A DNA stretch of 39,265 nucleotides, from the IMG/VR virus record IMGVR_UViG_3300005577_000017, positions 1-39,265 of that record; one strand, 5' to 3'. The DNA comes from a virus. Both the position numbers and the translations under genes were made by a program. Shown in pieces: positions 22,200 to 30,163 of the stretch; positions within the stretch are counted from its first letter, which is position 1, and every line of letters starts with the position of its first letter. The notes below the pieces were generated by a model. That model was not told where the DNA came from and searched no databases. It saw only the letters and a program-made list of their open reading frames with translations.

Positions 22200-22552
22200 A
22201 GAATCTTTGGAAAAATTACAACGGCCTTTTCATTCTTGCCGCCATGATCGGCGGATTTTGTTTGACGCTGGCGATGGCGAACGCGGCCGAAAAGATCGAA
22301 GACGCGAAGGCGGCCGGCGAAGCGAAGAAGATCGAAGACCAGGCGAAGACGTGGCTTCAAAAGCGAGGCCAGGATTACGCGAAACAGCTTCAACAGGTCG
22401 CTTCCCAGCGCCGGCTTTTCGAAGAAGCGCTCGAAGAACAGAAGCGTTCCGAAGTCGAGATCAAAGGCAAGATGGACGAACTCGAAGCCGTCTATAAACA
22501 GATGCAGAAAGACGGCCTTTGGATCGTGGATTCGAAAGCGGCCGCCAAGTGA
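22196..22552 (+). CDS. TM plus coiled-coil protein, spanin-like architecture
   Basis: The product is 118 residues. One N-terminal helix (about 10-30, GLFILAAMIGGFCLTLAMAN) is followed by a long charged coiled coil. AMANA could be a signal-peptidase site. It looks like an Rz-type inner spanin but lies in the early operon, 2.2 kb before the endolysin and with no lipoprotein partner beside it. It is coupled to genes on both sides by overlaps. Confidence 0.6.
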   Translation: MKNLWKNYNGLFILAAMIGGFCLTLAMANAAEKIEDAKAAGEAKKIEDQAKTWLQKRGQDYAKQLQQVASQRRLFEEALEEQKRSEVEIKGKMDELEAVYKQMQKDGLWIVDSKAAAK

Positions 22553-23226
22553 ACGGAATAGCCAGAAAAACCTTTATCGGGATCCCGTCGCACAACGGCC
22601 AGGTTTACGGCGACATCATCAATTCGATCTTGGATGCGGCCATCGCCGGCGAACCGATCGTTTTCCGGCATCAACCGTTTTCGCTCCTGGCGCGGAACTT
22701 CAACGATCTGCTTTCGATGGCGATCAATCGCGGGGATTGCACGCATTTTCTTCTTCTCCACGCGGACATGATCCCCACTCCTGGCTGGCTGGGGAAGCTC
22801 CACGAAGTCATGGAAGAAAAAAAGTGCGACGTGCTTTCCGTCGTGGCCCCCATCAAGAGCAACAAAGCCGAAACGTCGACGGCGCTTAGGCTGTCTTTCG
22901 ACAACGAACAGTTTCGGGCAAGACGGCTTTCAATGAAAGAGATCGCCGAAATGCCGGAAACGTTCGAGCATAACAACCTTCTCGTCAATTCGGGCTGTCT
23001 TCTGCTCGATCTTCGCGCGCCCTGGATCGGGAAAGCGTGGTTTGAGATCAAGGACGAAGTGATCGTGAAGCCGGACGGAAAATACAAGGCCGTCGGGATC
23101 TCCGAGGATTGGCTTTTCTCGATGCGCGCCAGGGCCGCCGGCGCCAAGATCTTCGCCACGCGCGCCGTGAAAGTCTTCCACGTCGGAACCCACGCCTTCA
23201 CGAACGATCCGAAGGATTGGCTATGA
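22549..23226 (+). CDS. GT-A glycosyltransferase-like protein
   Basis: The product is 225 residues from GTG 22549. The fold markers of family-2-like glycosyltransferases are visible: the opening strand TFIGIPSHNG, the metal/nucleotide region LLLHADMIP (Asp73), a middle strand LLLDLRAPW, and a late GISEDWLFSMRARAAGAKIF with the Glu-Asp pair often used as catalytic base. The classical DxD is reduced to HADM. It may modify phage DNA, virion proteins or host surface glycans. No base-modification genes are seen, which makes the DNA option less likely. Confidence 0.65.
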   Translation: MNGIARKTFIGIPSHNGQVYGDIINSILDAAIAGEPIVFRHQPFSLLARNFNDLLSMAINRGDCTHFLLLHADMIPTPGWLGKLHEVMEEKKCDVLSVVAPIKSNKAETSTALRLSFDNEQFRARRLSMKEIAEMPETFEHNNLLVNSGCLLLDLRAPWIGKAWFEIKDEVIVKPDGKYKAVGISEDWLFSMRARAAGAKIFATRAVKVFHVGTHAFTNDPKDWL

Positions 23227-23402
23227 AGCATCTTAAAGTCTCGGAAAACGCGATCGTCAATTTGGAATACGTCGCGGCGACAATGTTCAACGTCAACCGC
23301 GAAGAAGTCGTCTTCTCGATGGCGAACGGCGTCAAGGTCGTTTGCGATTTTACGAAGATGCTGATAACCCGCGATGAATTGGAAAGGAAGCTTCTCGAAT
23401 GA
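23223..23402 (+). CDS. Small hypothetical protein
   Basis: The product is 59 residues from ATG 23223, overlapping the glycosyltransferase stop. It is a mixed alpha/beta protein with a KVVCDFTKML segment. It ends in an ATGA overlap. No family is recognised. Confidence 0.55.
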   Translation: MKHLKVSENAIVNLEYVAATMFNVNREEVVFSMANGVKVVCDFTKMLITRDELERKLLE

Positions 23403-23608
23403 ATATCCTCGACAGAATGCAGAAGGCAACCGCGCAATTCGCTTTCGAGAAAGTTTTTAAAAAGCACACGACGATCGACTTCAAAAGACAGCGCGGCGGC
23501 CAAGAGATCATCGCCCAAATTCGGATCTTCGGATGGCTCGTCGGAGAACAAACGGTTTTGAAGAAGAATCCGAACAGCGGCCCACAGGCGCGGAGGGTCG
23601 GCCCGTGA
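23399..23608 (+). CDS. Small basic hypothetical protein
   Basis: The product is 69 residues, rich in Lys and Arg, with ATGA overlap upstream and GTGA overlap downstream. No motif is recognised. Confidence 0.55.
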   Translation: MNILDRMQKATAQFAFEKVFKKHTTIDFKRQRGGQEIIAQIRIFGWLVGEQTVLKKNPNSGPQARRVGP

Positions 23609-23823
23609 AGATTCTCGATCTGGCCGTAAGCGCAACGAAGGTTTTGGACAGGGATTCGATCGTCATCGACGGCGGCAAAGAAAAAATGATTATCACCGTC
23701 GATCCGATGGAACCGCCGCAATACATTTTAAGCCGCGTAGATGCGCGGGGAATGATGGTCGTCGTGGAATACGGCGAATTGACAAACGAAGGCAGAAAGC
23801 AAAAAGGGGGACGTCGTGATTGA
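23605..23823 (+). CDS. Small beta-rich hypothetical protein
   Basis: The product is 72 residues from GTG 23605, with alternating strands (DSIVIDGGKEKMIITVD) and a basic tail. It overlaps the next GTG by 8 bases. No family is recognised. Confidence 0.55.
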   Translation: MKILDLAVSATKVLDRDSIVIDGGKEKMIITVDPMEPPQYILSRVDARGMMVVVEYGELTNEGRKQKGGRRD

Positions 23824-24166
23824 ATTGACCAAAGAGGAATTCCAGCAGTTGAAGCAGAAACACATGGAAAAGATGACGAAGCTTACCGACACGCTGGAAG
23901 GAACGACGGACGGCGAAGTCGGAAAGATTATGAACATCGAAGCGCCGTGTCTCTTGCGCCAAGTCGTGCGCCTGGACACCGAATCGATGCACATCCTGAA
24001 TCTGGCCGAAGACCGCGCCGCGCGCGCCGGCAAGATCAACAAGGAAGAACCGAAGAAGCCGGAAGCGCCCAAAGAACCGCAAGCCCCGAAAGAGCCGAAG
24101 GCTCCGAAGGAACCCAAAGCGCCGAAGACCAACATCACGCCTGGCAATAAAAAAGCCGGAAAATAA
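23816..24166 (+). CDS. Helical protein with Pro/Lys repeat tail
   Basis: The product is 116 residues from GTG 23816. The first 75 residues are helical. Residues about 78-104 are repeats of KEP-x-APKEP-x-APKEPKAPK type, a flexible charged tail like those of DNA- or RNA-tethering proteins. No family is recognised. Confidence 0.6.
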   Translation: MIELTKEEFQQLKQKHMEKMTKLTDTLEGTTDGEVGKIMNIEAPCLLRQVVRLDTESMHILNLAEDRAARAGKINKEEPKKPEAPKEPQAPKEPKAPKEPKAPKTNITPGNKKAGK

Positions 24167-24167
24167 A

Positions 24168-24362
24168 ATGTCGAACAACCCAGCGCCCCTTTTGACCACG
24201 AAGAAAGCGGCCGCGTATCTCGGCGTCCATGAAATGACGGTTTACAGATGGGCCAAGAAAGGCGCGATCCCCATGTTCAAAATCGGGGGGCGCTGGCGTT
24301 GCCGGCAGGAAGATCTGGAAAAGATGGCAATCGGAACGAGCGAAGCGAGGGAAAGAGAATGA
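24168..24362 (+). CDS. Excisionase/MerR-like helix-turn-helix protein
   Basis: The product is 64 residues. Residues about 9-54 match the HTH_17 excisionase family: TTKKAAAYLGVHEMTVYRWA, then GAIPMFKIGGRW and an EDLEK helix. Such proteins bend DNA at attachment sites or regulate promoters. It is the only Xis-like protein in the genome, though it is 10 kb from int at the end of the early operon, so control of late genes is also possible. Confidence 0.75.
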   Translation: MSNNPAPLLTTKKAAAYLGVHEMTVYRWAKKGAIPMFKIGGRWRCRQEDLEKMAIGTSEARERE

Positions 24363-24631
24363 CGATCCATATTGCATTAAGCGGCTGGCAGATGGCTTTT
24401 CTTGTGGCTTACGCCGGATCGGTGGCGCTGGCCTTCCTGCTGTTTATGATCCAGCCATTCGGCGGTGGGCCTGGGCCTTTTGGCGCGCTCCTGATGGCGA
24501 TCTTCTGGCCTTTGGTTTTCTTTTTGGCTTTTATGATGATCCCCTGGGGGATGTTTCAGGATTGGCTAGGAGAAAGAAAATCGAAAAAGCGCCTCGAAGC
24601 CGAAGACAAACGCCACTTTTGCGATCATTGA
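24359..24631 (+). CDS. Two-TM membrane protein
   Basis: The product is 90 residues with two hydrophobic helices (about 9-28 and 38-62) separated by a Gly/Pro turn (GGGPGP), and a charged C-terminus. It has ATGA overlap with the HTH gene. A holin or antiholin role is possible because the lysis genes follow. The protein at 25204 is the better holin candidate. Confidence 0.6.
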   Translation: MTIHIALSGWQMAFLVAYAGSVALAFLLFMIQPFGGGPGPFGALLMAIFWPLVFFLAFMMIPWGMFQDWLGERKSKKRLEAEDKRHFCDH

Positions 24632-24647
24632 GAACAATAGAAAAACA

Positions 24648-24800
24648 ATGAACGAAATTTTATCGGCGGATGATGCCGATTGGAGCTTTGGCGATGGAGA
24701 TTTTACGATAGAAGGCTTTTTCAGAATTGACACGCGGCCGCTGGCGCTTTGCCGATCGACGATTTATTTCCAGGTCTTGCGATACAGGGAAAATCAATGA
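24648..24800 (+). pseudogene. LamG lectin fragment, 50-codon ORF before the endolysin
   Basis: The ORF begins at ATG 24648 and its stop overlaps the endolysin ATG (ATGA). Residues 10-28 contain DWSFGDGDFTIEGFFRID, which matches the central strand of the LamG modules in this genome (HADWDLPGDFTIDFWIRF at 9836 and the equivalent in the 35622 gene). The rest of the lectin fold is missing, so this is most simply a leftover of a third copy. It may be translated as a coupling ORF. Confidence 0.55.
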
Positions 24801-25207
24801 AGCCAATAATCGATTTGCAAGCCATCATTCAAATTGAATCCAGCGGGAACCCGAAAGCCTTCAACGAGAAATCGGGTGCGCGCGGCCTTTGTCAGATCAC
24901 GCCGGTTTGCTTGGAAGAATTCAACCGCTTCCATGAGAGGGTGGATTTTCCAGAAGAAGCCACGAAAATTAGAATTGATCAACTTTTCGACCCTCGATTA
25001 AATCGTTTGATCGCGGATTGGTATTTGAATACGCGGATCCCTTCAATGTTGGAGGCTTACGCGATCCCCGTCACGGTGGACAACATCCTGATCGCCTACA
25101 ATTGGGGCATCGGGAATCTTTCGAAGCTTTTCCGTAACGAGCGTCATAAATCGATTCCGGAAGAAACCGTCAACTATTTGAAAAAATACAAGGAGCTTGT
25201 GAAATGA
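24797..25207 (+). CDS. Endolysin, SLT lytic transglycosylase
   Basis: The product is 136 residues from ATG 24797. The SLT/lysozyme-like core is clear: catalytic Glu in IIQIESSGNP, then GARGLCQITP, and AYNWGIGNLSK near the C-terminus. It cleaves peptidoglycan between N-acetylmuramic acid and N-acetylglucosamine. There is no signal peptide, so it needs a holin, and the two-TM gene that overlaps its stop is the natural partner. It could also be virion-associated, but the position favours lysis. Confidence 0.85.
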   Translation: MKPIIDLQAIIQIESSGNPKAFNEKSGARGLCQITPVCLEEFNRFHERVDFPEEATKIRIDQLFDPRLNRLIADWYLNTRIPSMLEAYAIPVTVDNILIAYNWGIGNLSKLFRNERHKSIPEETVNYLKKYKELVK

Positions 25208-25455
25208 CGGCCATCGTGTTGCTGTATTTGCTGGGCGTGGTCTTGGTTTTTCTTCTCATGCAAGGGATGTCTTCGATCGGATCGGCCGTCGGATGCGGCG
25301 GCCCTGGCTTTCCGATCGCCGTCATGCTGGGATTGTCGGCGCTCTGGCCGGTGCTGGCCGCAGGGCTTATCTTTATGCTGGCGATTGCGGCCGTGATGCA
25401 AATTATCGTGGCTTTAGTGGAGGGCTTTTATCGATGCCGTTCGAAAAAGGTGTAA
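25204..25455 (+). CDS. Holin-like two-TM protein
   Basis: The product is 83 residues with two strongly hydrophobic segments (about 3-22 and 36-70) and a basic C-terminus (RCRSKKV), the plan of class II holins. It has ATGA overlap with the endolysin gene, and its 3' end overlaps TerS by 22 bases. Confidence 0.65.
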   Translation: MTAIVLLYLLGVVLVFLLMQGMSSIGSAVGCGGPGFPIAVMLGLSALWPVLAAGLIFMLAIAAVMQIIVALVEGFYRCRSKKV

Positions 25456-25757
25456 GCGGGAATCCAGGCGGTCGGCCGAAAGGCTTGGCTGAACTCAAAG
25501 AAGCGTGTCAGCTTAAAACCGACGACGCTTTGAAAGTCGTTCTGGCGATCATGCGAAACAAGAAGTCGAAAGACACGGACAAAATTAAGTGCGTCGAAAT
25601 AATCCTAGAAAGGGCTTATGGTAAACCGCTCCAAGAAGTTAAAGGCGTCCAAAGCGATCCCCTCACGCGCGCTTGGACAAGACTTGTCGAAAAATCCGCC
25701 CATATTGGACGCGATGGAAAAGTCCATTTTGGAAGCAAGGGAAAAGGCAAGGCTTAA
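25434..25757 (+). CDS. terS: Terminase small subunit
   Basis: The product is 107 residues. The opening FEKGVSGNPGGRPKGLAELK is the signature of phage DNA-packaging/terminase small subunits with a GNPGGRP motif, followed by helices for oligomerisation. It recognises phage DNA for packaging. It overlaps TerL by 44 bases. Confidence 0.75.
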   Translation: MPFEKGVSGNPGGRPKGLAELKEACQLKTDDALKVVLAIMRNKKSKDTDKIKCVEIILERAYGKPLQEVKGVQSDPLTRAWTRLVEKSAHIGRDGKVHFGSKGKGKA

Positions 25758-27225
25758 TCTCGTCGCTTTTCGCCACATCGTTTTAAACAACGAGGAAGGC
25801 GAAGTCGAGCCGGCATATTTTCATTACGATTGGAGCGAATCGCTTCTTGAAGGCACGGGCCACGAATGCTTCGAGGCGTTCCGCGAATCCGCGAAGGGCC
25901 AGATCATTCTTCGATCCTTCCCGCTTTATCAAATCTGCTTCCCGCAAGAGAAATTCGATTACATCCTTCTGATAAAAAACAACGCGACGCTGGCTTCCAA
26001 CAAGCTGAAAGAACTCGCGGAAGAATACCTGGCGAACAAAACCCTTTCGGCAAATCTCGTCCAGATCCTTCAACAGTCCGGCGACGTCTTCCACGTCAAA
26101 ACGAAGAATGACCAGGGCGAGATCATCGAAACCCGCATCGAAGCTTACGGTAAGGGCGCGTCCATTCGCGGCGTCGCCTATCAAGACAAGCGCCCGAAGG
26201 TTTGCGTTCTGGACGATCCCCAGGACGTCGCGGACATGAAATCGGACAAGATCCCCGAAGACGATTGGAATTGGTTTTTGGGCGACGTCATCTTCCTGGG
26301 AAAAAAGACACGCATCTTTTTGATCGGGAACAATCTCGGCGACAAGTGCATCGTGGAAAGGGTTATGACCAACGCGAAGTCGCTTGGCTTCACGGCCCAC
26401 AGGATCCCGATCGAAACGCCGGAGAACGGCCCGACGTGGCCGGCGATGTTCTCGAAGGAATTCATCAAGAAGGAAAAAGAATCTTACCGCCTTTTGGGAA
26501 AGCTCGACATTTGGCTTCGGGAAAGAATGTGTCAATCGACGTCGGAGGAAACGCGAACGTTCAATCTCAAAGACTTTCCCCGCTTCTCGTTTCACCAAGC
26601 CAACGCGATCGCGCAAGGATGCCGGTTGTCCGCGACGCTGGATCCGGCCGCGTCAACGGAAGCCGGCGCGTGTTTCCGTGCGATCGTCATCAACGCCGTC
26701 ACGCCGGAAAATTATTGGATGATCCTCGATATTCTTTACGGCCGCTGGGATTCGACGAAGCTCATCGACAAGATCTTCGAAGCCGTGTCGCGCTGGGGCT
26801 TAAAATTCTTCGGCATCGAAAAGGGAATGCTCTATTCGTTCATGGAGCCAATTCTTCGCGCGGAAATGGTGCGCCGGCAAATCTTTTTCGAATTGATCCC
26901 GCTGGAACACGGCAAGAAAGGGACGAAGCTCGAACGCATCAAGATGCTGGCGCCGCGCTCGAAGGCGAAATCGATCTGGCTTCCGGACTATGCGGATCCC
27001 GTTGACGATCTCCCGTCATGGATCACCGAATTGGAATTGGAATTGAACGGCGTCACGAATACCGAAATCAAATCCGCTTACATCGATCTCGTCGATGCGC
27101 TGGCGATGCAGGATCAAATCGCGTCCGCGCCGACGGCCGCCGGCCATCAAGTGCGGCCTGGGCTTCCAGGCTACAGACAACGCGAAGGCATTCAGCGAAC
27201 TTACGACAATCGCCCCAAGTTTTAA
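25714..27225 (+). CDS. terL: Terminase large subunit (ATPase/nuclease)
   Basis: I start the gene at ATG 25714, giving 503 residues. The frame is open to 25618, but that would overlap terS by 140 bases. The ATPase domain shows a Walker B acid pair in VCVLDDPQD. The Walker A region appears degenerate: RESAKGQ (Arg57, Lys61) where RGSAKST is usual. The nuclease domain starts with LSATLDPAAS and continues to the Asp in IDLVDALAMQD. The order terS-terL next to the portal and head genes supports the call. It packages DNA into the prohead. Confidence 0.85.
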   Translation: MEKSILEAREKARLNLVAFRHIVLNNEEGEVEPAYFHYDWSESLLEGTGHECFEAFRESAKGQIILRSFPLYQICFPQEKFDYILLIKNNATLASNKLKELAEEYLANKTLSANLVQILQQSGDVFHVKTKNDQGEIIETRIEAYGKGASIRGVAYQDKRPKVCVLDDPQDVADMKSDKIPEDDWNWFLGDVIFLGKKTRIFLIGNNLGDKCIVERVMTNAKSLGFTAHRIPIETPENGPTWPAMFSKEFIKKEKESYRLLGKLDIWLRERMCQSTSEETRTFNLKDFPRFSFHQANAIAQGCRLSATLDPAASTEAGACFRAIVINAVTPENYWMILDILYGRWDSTKLIDKIFEAVSRWGLKFFGIEKGMLYSFMEPILRAEMVRRQIFFELIPLEHGKKGTKLERIKMLAPRSKAKSIWLPDYADPVDDLPSWITELELELNGVTNTEIKSAYIDLVDALAMQDQIASAPTAAGHQVRPGLPGYRQREGIQRTYDNRPKF

Positions 27226-27243
27226 CACCTGTCAACATTTTTC

Positions 27244-27272
27244 TTGCAAATTAAAAAGTTTTAATCTATTCT
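27244..27272 (+). promoter_or_regulatory. Promoter after terL
   Basis: The -35 TTGCAA (27244-27249), a 17-nt spacer and -10 TATTCT (27267-27272) form an AT-rich island. The spacer contains AAAAAGTTTTAATC (27253-27266), shared with the 17842 promoter. Confidence 0.5.
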
Positions 27273-27308
27273 TGCGATAGGTTTTCGGATCCCCCAGCAG
27301 GAGAGAAA

Positions 27309-27383
27309 TTGTTTTTCCCAGGGGCCGCTATCGTTGGGGCCGTATCAACAACGATAGAAAAGTCCGGACTTCCCCGTGCTTAA
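27309..27383 (+). CDS. 24-codon leader ORF coupled to the GNAT gene
   Basis: The ORF starts at TTG 27309 with AGGAG 8 bases upstream, and its TAA (27381-27383) overlaps the first codons of the GNAT gene, whose GTG (27376) has no ribosome-binding site of its own. The peptide (FFPGAAIVGAVSTTIEKSG in the middle) resembles the N-termini of the virion proteins at 27876 (FTGAAIFGAASSIG) and 38534 (FIGSSIAGATTSIAG). It may be a coupling peptide or the stub of a third copy. Confidence 0.45.
   Translation: MFFPGAAIVGAVSTTIEKSGLPRA
27328..27357 (+). promoter_or_regulatory. 9-bp hairpin inside the leader ORF
   Basis: CTATCGTTG (27328-27336) pairs perfectly with CAACGATAG (27349-27357) across a 12-base loop. 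There is no T run, so it is not a terminator. It is likely a translational control or RNA-stability element for the leader ORF and GNAT gene. Confidence 0.55.
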
Positions 27384-27876
27384 ATTCCAAAAAGAAGCGC
27401 TGAACGACGCTTTCTTCGCGGAAATCAAGCCGCTTATCTCCGCGCATTGGGAAGAAATCGCCCACTTCAAAGACATCCCTCTCGATCCCGACTTCGCGCT
27501 TTACCAAAAAATCCAAGACGCCGGCAACATCCGCGTTTTCACCGTGCGCGATCACGAAGATCACGCGCCGGATCCGTCATGCCCGATGGATGGGAACGTG
27601 TGCGAAGTGAAAAAGCTCGTCGGCTACGCGCTTTATTTTACGAAGGTCAATCTGCATTACAAATCCTCGAACCAAGCCGTCCAGGATATTCTTTTCATCC
27701 ATCCCGATCATCGCGGCGCCGGCCGGAAGTTTATCGCCTGGTGCGATGAACAGCTTCGCGCCGAAGGAATCCAAGCCGTTTATCAGCACATGAAAGCCAA
27801 GCACAACTTCGGGCCGATGCTCGAACGAATTGGCTACGAACTGCAAGATCTCGTTTACGTCCGGAGGTTAAACTAA
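27376..27876 (+). CDS. GNAT-fold acetyltransferase-like protein
   Basis: The product is 166 residues from GTG 27376. The second half has GNAT features: strand VGYALYFTKV, then DILFIHPDHRGAGRKFIAWC with the acetyl-CoA P-loop (H-RGAGRKF), and a closing strand. Similar proteins lie between terminase and portal in many podoviruses and are called GNAT-family proteins. Their substrate is unknown, and some are structural. The start lacks a ribosome-binding site and depends on the leader ORF. Confidence 0.7.
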   Translation: MLKFQKEALNDAFFAEIKPLISAHWEEIAHFKDIPLDPDFALYQKIQDAGNIRVFTVRDHEDHAPDPSCPMDGNVCEVKKLVGYALYFTKVNLHYKSSNQAVQDILFIHPDHRGAGRKFIAWCDEQLRAEGIQAVYQHMKAKHNFGPMLERIGYELQDLVYVRRLN

Positions 27877-28229
27877 TGGCATTCACAGGAGCCGCTATTT
27901 TCGGAGCCGCATCATCCATCGGCGCGGCCGCCGCTGGTGCAGGGGCCGCCGTTGCCGGCGCCGCGTCAGCACTCGCGCCAATCATCACGGCCGGATCCGG
28001 CGTTGCCGGCATCTTCTCCGCCGTCAAAGGAGTTTCCCAGCCGGCCGCCATGCCCCAGCTTCAACAGGCGCCGCGCGTCCCCGACTACGCCGCGATTCAG
28101 TCCGCCGAGAAAACAAGCATTCTCCGCGCCGCGCAGAAACGGACAAAGACCGTTCTTACGAATCCGATGGGCGAAACCGACGGCGCCATCATCAAGACGA
28201 AGCAACTCGTCGGCAAGCTGGGCCAATAA
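27876..28229 (+). CDS. Gly/Ala-rich virion-type protein
   Basis: The product is 117 residues. Residues 1-55 are almost all Gly, Ala, Ser and Ile, hydrophobic enough to insert in a membrane, and the rest is basic and helical. GGAGG precedes the ATG, which overlaps the GNAT stop. The N-terminus resembles the internal protein at 38534. A small virion or ejection component is inferred. Confidence 0.55.
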   Translation: MAFTGAAIFGAASSIGAAAAGAGAAVAGAASALAPIITAGSGVAGIFSAVKGVSQPAAMPQLQQAPRVPDYAAIQSAEKTSILRAAQKRTKTVLTNPMGETDGAIIKTKQLVGKLGQ

Positions 28230-29888
28230 ATGCCGCTTCTATCCGCCCAGGATCTTTGCCGTCGCGCCGAGGAATTGAAGAACGAGAAATCCAATTGGGA
28301 AAATCTCGCCCAGGTTTGCGCGAAGTATTGCCTTCCCGCCAAAGCGCAGATCACCACGATCAAATCCGAAGGCGAACGTCTTTCGTCGGAGATCTACAAT
28401 TCCACGCCGATCGAAGCCGCGCAGATCGCGGCGGCCGGCTTCCAAAGCTATGTAGCGTCGGGCCGATACTTCGCGCTTGAATTCGCGGATCCCGAACTGA
28501 ACGAAGACGACGAAGCGTCCGAATGGCTCTATGAAGAACAGGAAGGCATTTACGACACTCTGAATAATTCCAACTACGACGAGAAGAACGGCCCATTTTT
28601 TCAAGATTTCGTCGTCCTGCCTGGCGCGACAAAGTATTCCGAGAGCGATCCCGAAGACATCATCCGTTTTGAAAATCTCCCGTTCGAAGAAGTCGTGATC
28701 GGCGTCAATGCGCGCGGCAAGGTGGACGAGCTTCATCGGACATTCAGCTACACCGTGCGGCAAGCGTATACGCGCTGGCCGAAGACTTGCGGCCCCACGA
28801 TCACGGAGCTTTACCAAAAGGGCAAGTGGCAACAGCGCTTCAAATTCCTTCACAGCGTCGGGCCGCGCCATGAGCGCGTGATCGGAAAGAAGGGCGTTTT
28901 GGACATGGCCTTTTATTCGTGCTACATCCTGCTGGACGACAAGCACAAGCGCAAGGTCGAGGAAAAAGGCTACAACGATTTTCCTTTCAACGTTGGCCGC
29001 TGGGCCACGACGACCGGCCAGACATGGGCCTACACGCCGGCATCGATCGGCATCGCCGACATCCTTATGCTGAACAATATGGATATGTCGGTTATCATGG
29101 CCGGCCAGCAAGCCGTTGGCCCGTCCTGGCTTTTCCCGCACGAAGATTACGTCGCGCCGCTGAACTTCAACCAAAATTATCTGAACTTTGCGATCCCTCA
29201 AAGTGTTCCAGGCGGCGGCGTCCGCGATTGGAAGCCCTTCCCGATGGTGTCCGGCGCGAATATGCCCATCGGGTTGGAACTTCTGGAAGCGCGCGAGAAC
29301 CGCATCAAGCGATATTTTTTCAACGATCTTTTCCTGCCGCTTCTCGAAAAAAACGCGACGGCCTATGAAGTGGCAAAGACGATCGAAAAGCGAATGGGGA
29401 TCTTGGGCGGCGTCATCGGCGGCATCACGAAAAACAATCTGGCCCACGACATCAATAGAACACGCATCATTCGCCGCGCCCATCCCTTGCTTCAAGGGAA
29501 GCTGAAACCGCCGCCGAAACAAGTCCAGGAACAGAACGTCAAGATCAACTTCATTTCCCCGCTTGTCATGGCGCAGAAGGCGGCGCAGGAGCAGAACCTA
29601 GAAGGCTTCCTCGCGGCCGTCGCCCAAATAATGCAAGTCGATCCGTCCGCGCGGCACAAGGTCAAATGGGATAAGGCTGTCGACAAGATGGCGAAGAACC
29701 GCTCGATCGATCCCGACGTCCTCACAAGCGACAACCAATTCAAGGAGCTTGTCGAAGCCGATCGCCAGGCCGCCGCCAACGCCCAGGCAATTATGATGGC
29801 GAACGCCGGCGGACAGGCCGCGCAGGAAGTCGGCGCCGGCCGCGAAGCGCTGAACCCGACGAAGGACAGAAAGAAGGCAAAAAAATAA
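28230..29888 (+). CDS. Portal (head-to-tail connector) protein
   Basis: The product is 552 residues, typical of T7/BPP-1-type connectors (about 530-560). Family features include the early NEKSNWENLAQVCAKYCLP segment, IEAAQIAAAGFQSYVASGR with aromatic follow-up, and INFISPLVMAQKAAQEQNL in the C-terminal part, ending in a basic tail. It forms the dodecameric vertex through which DNA is packaged and to which the tail attaches. ATG 28230 follows the upstream TAA directly, and the next ATG follows its own stop directly. Confidence 0.88.
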   Translation: MPLLSAQDLCRRAEELKNEKSNWENLAQVCAKYCLPAKAQITTIKSEGERLSSEIYNSTPIEAAQIAAAGFQSYVASGRYFALEFADPELNEDDEASEWLYEEQEGIYDTLNNSNYDEKNGPFFQDFVVLPGATKYSESDPEDIIRFENLPFEEVVIGVNARGKVDELHRTFSYTVRQAYTRWPKTCGPTITELYQKGKWQQRFKFLHSVGPRHERVIGKKGVLDMAFYSCYILLDDKHKRKVEEKGYNDFPFNVGRWATTTGQTWAYTPASIGIADILMLNNMDMSVIMAGQQAVGPSWLFPHEDYVAPLNFNQNYLNFAIPQSVPGGGVRDWKPFPMVSGANMPIGLELLEARENRIKRYFFNDLFLPLLEKNATAYEVAKTIEKRMGILGGVIGGITKNNLAHDINRTRIIRRAHPLLQGKLKPPPKQVQEQNVKINFISPLVMAQKAAQEQNLEGFLAAVAQIMQVDPSARHKVKWDKAVDKMAKNRSIDPDVLTSDNQFKELVEADRQAAANAQAIMMANAGGQAAQEVGAGREALNPTKDRKKAKK

Positions 29889-30158
29889 ATGGCGAAAACT
29901 CCACAAGAACGGATCGAAGCGAAGCGGAAGGTCATCACCGCCTATCAAAATTTATTCAAGGGCAAGGACGGCCAGATCGTTCTTGAAGACATGAAAAAAA
30001 GATTCTACGCGGAATATCCCACCTACACCGTCGGGATGCCCGAGAGAATGGAAGCCGAAAACGCCGGTATGCGCCGCGCGTGGCTTCACATCAACAGGAT
30101 GATCAACGCTAACACGAACGACATCAAACTAACGACCGACGAACTTCAAGGGGAGTAA
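29889..30158 (+). CDS. Bbp19-like head protein
   Basis: The product is 89 residues. The pattern AYQNLFKGKDGQIVLEDMKK, a MEAENAGMRRAWLHI helix and a short C-terminus match the Bbp19 family, small proteins next to the portal gene in BPP-1-like podoviruses. The role is unknown, presumably head assembly. The ATG directly follows the portal stop. Confidence 0.7.
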   Translation: MAKTPQERIEAKRKVITAYQNLFKGKDGQIVLEDMKKRFYAEYPTYTVGMPERMEAENAGMRRAWLHINRMINANTNDIKLTTDELQGE

Positions 30159-30163
30159 ATCGA

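Noticed and set aside
24648-24800. Independent small gene with its own function
   Set aside because: The clear match of its centre to a LamG strand and lack of the rest of the domain make a remnant more likely.
25618-25713. Earlier terminase start at 25618
   Set aside because: It would overlap terS by 140 bases and has no proper ribosome-binding site. ATG 25714 gives a normal N-terminus.
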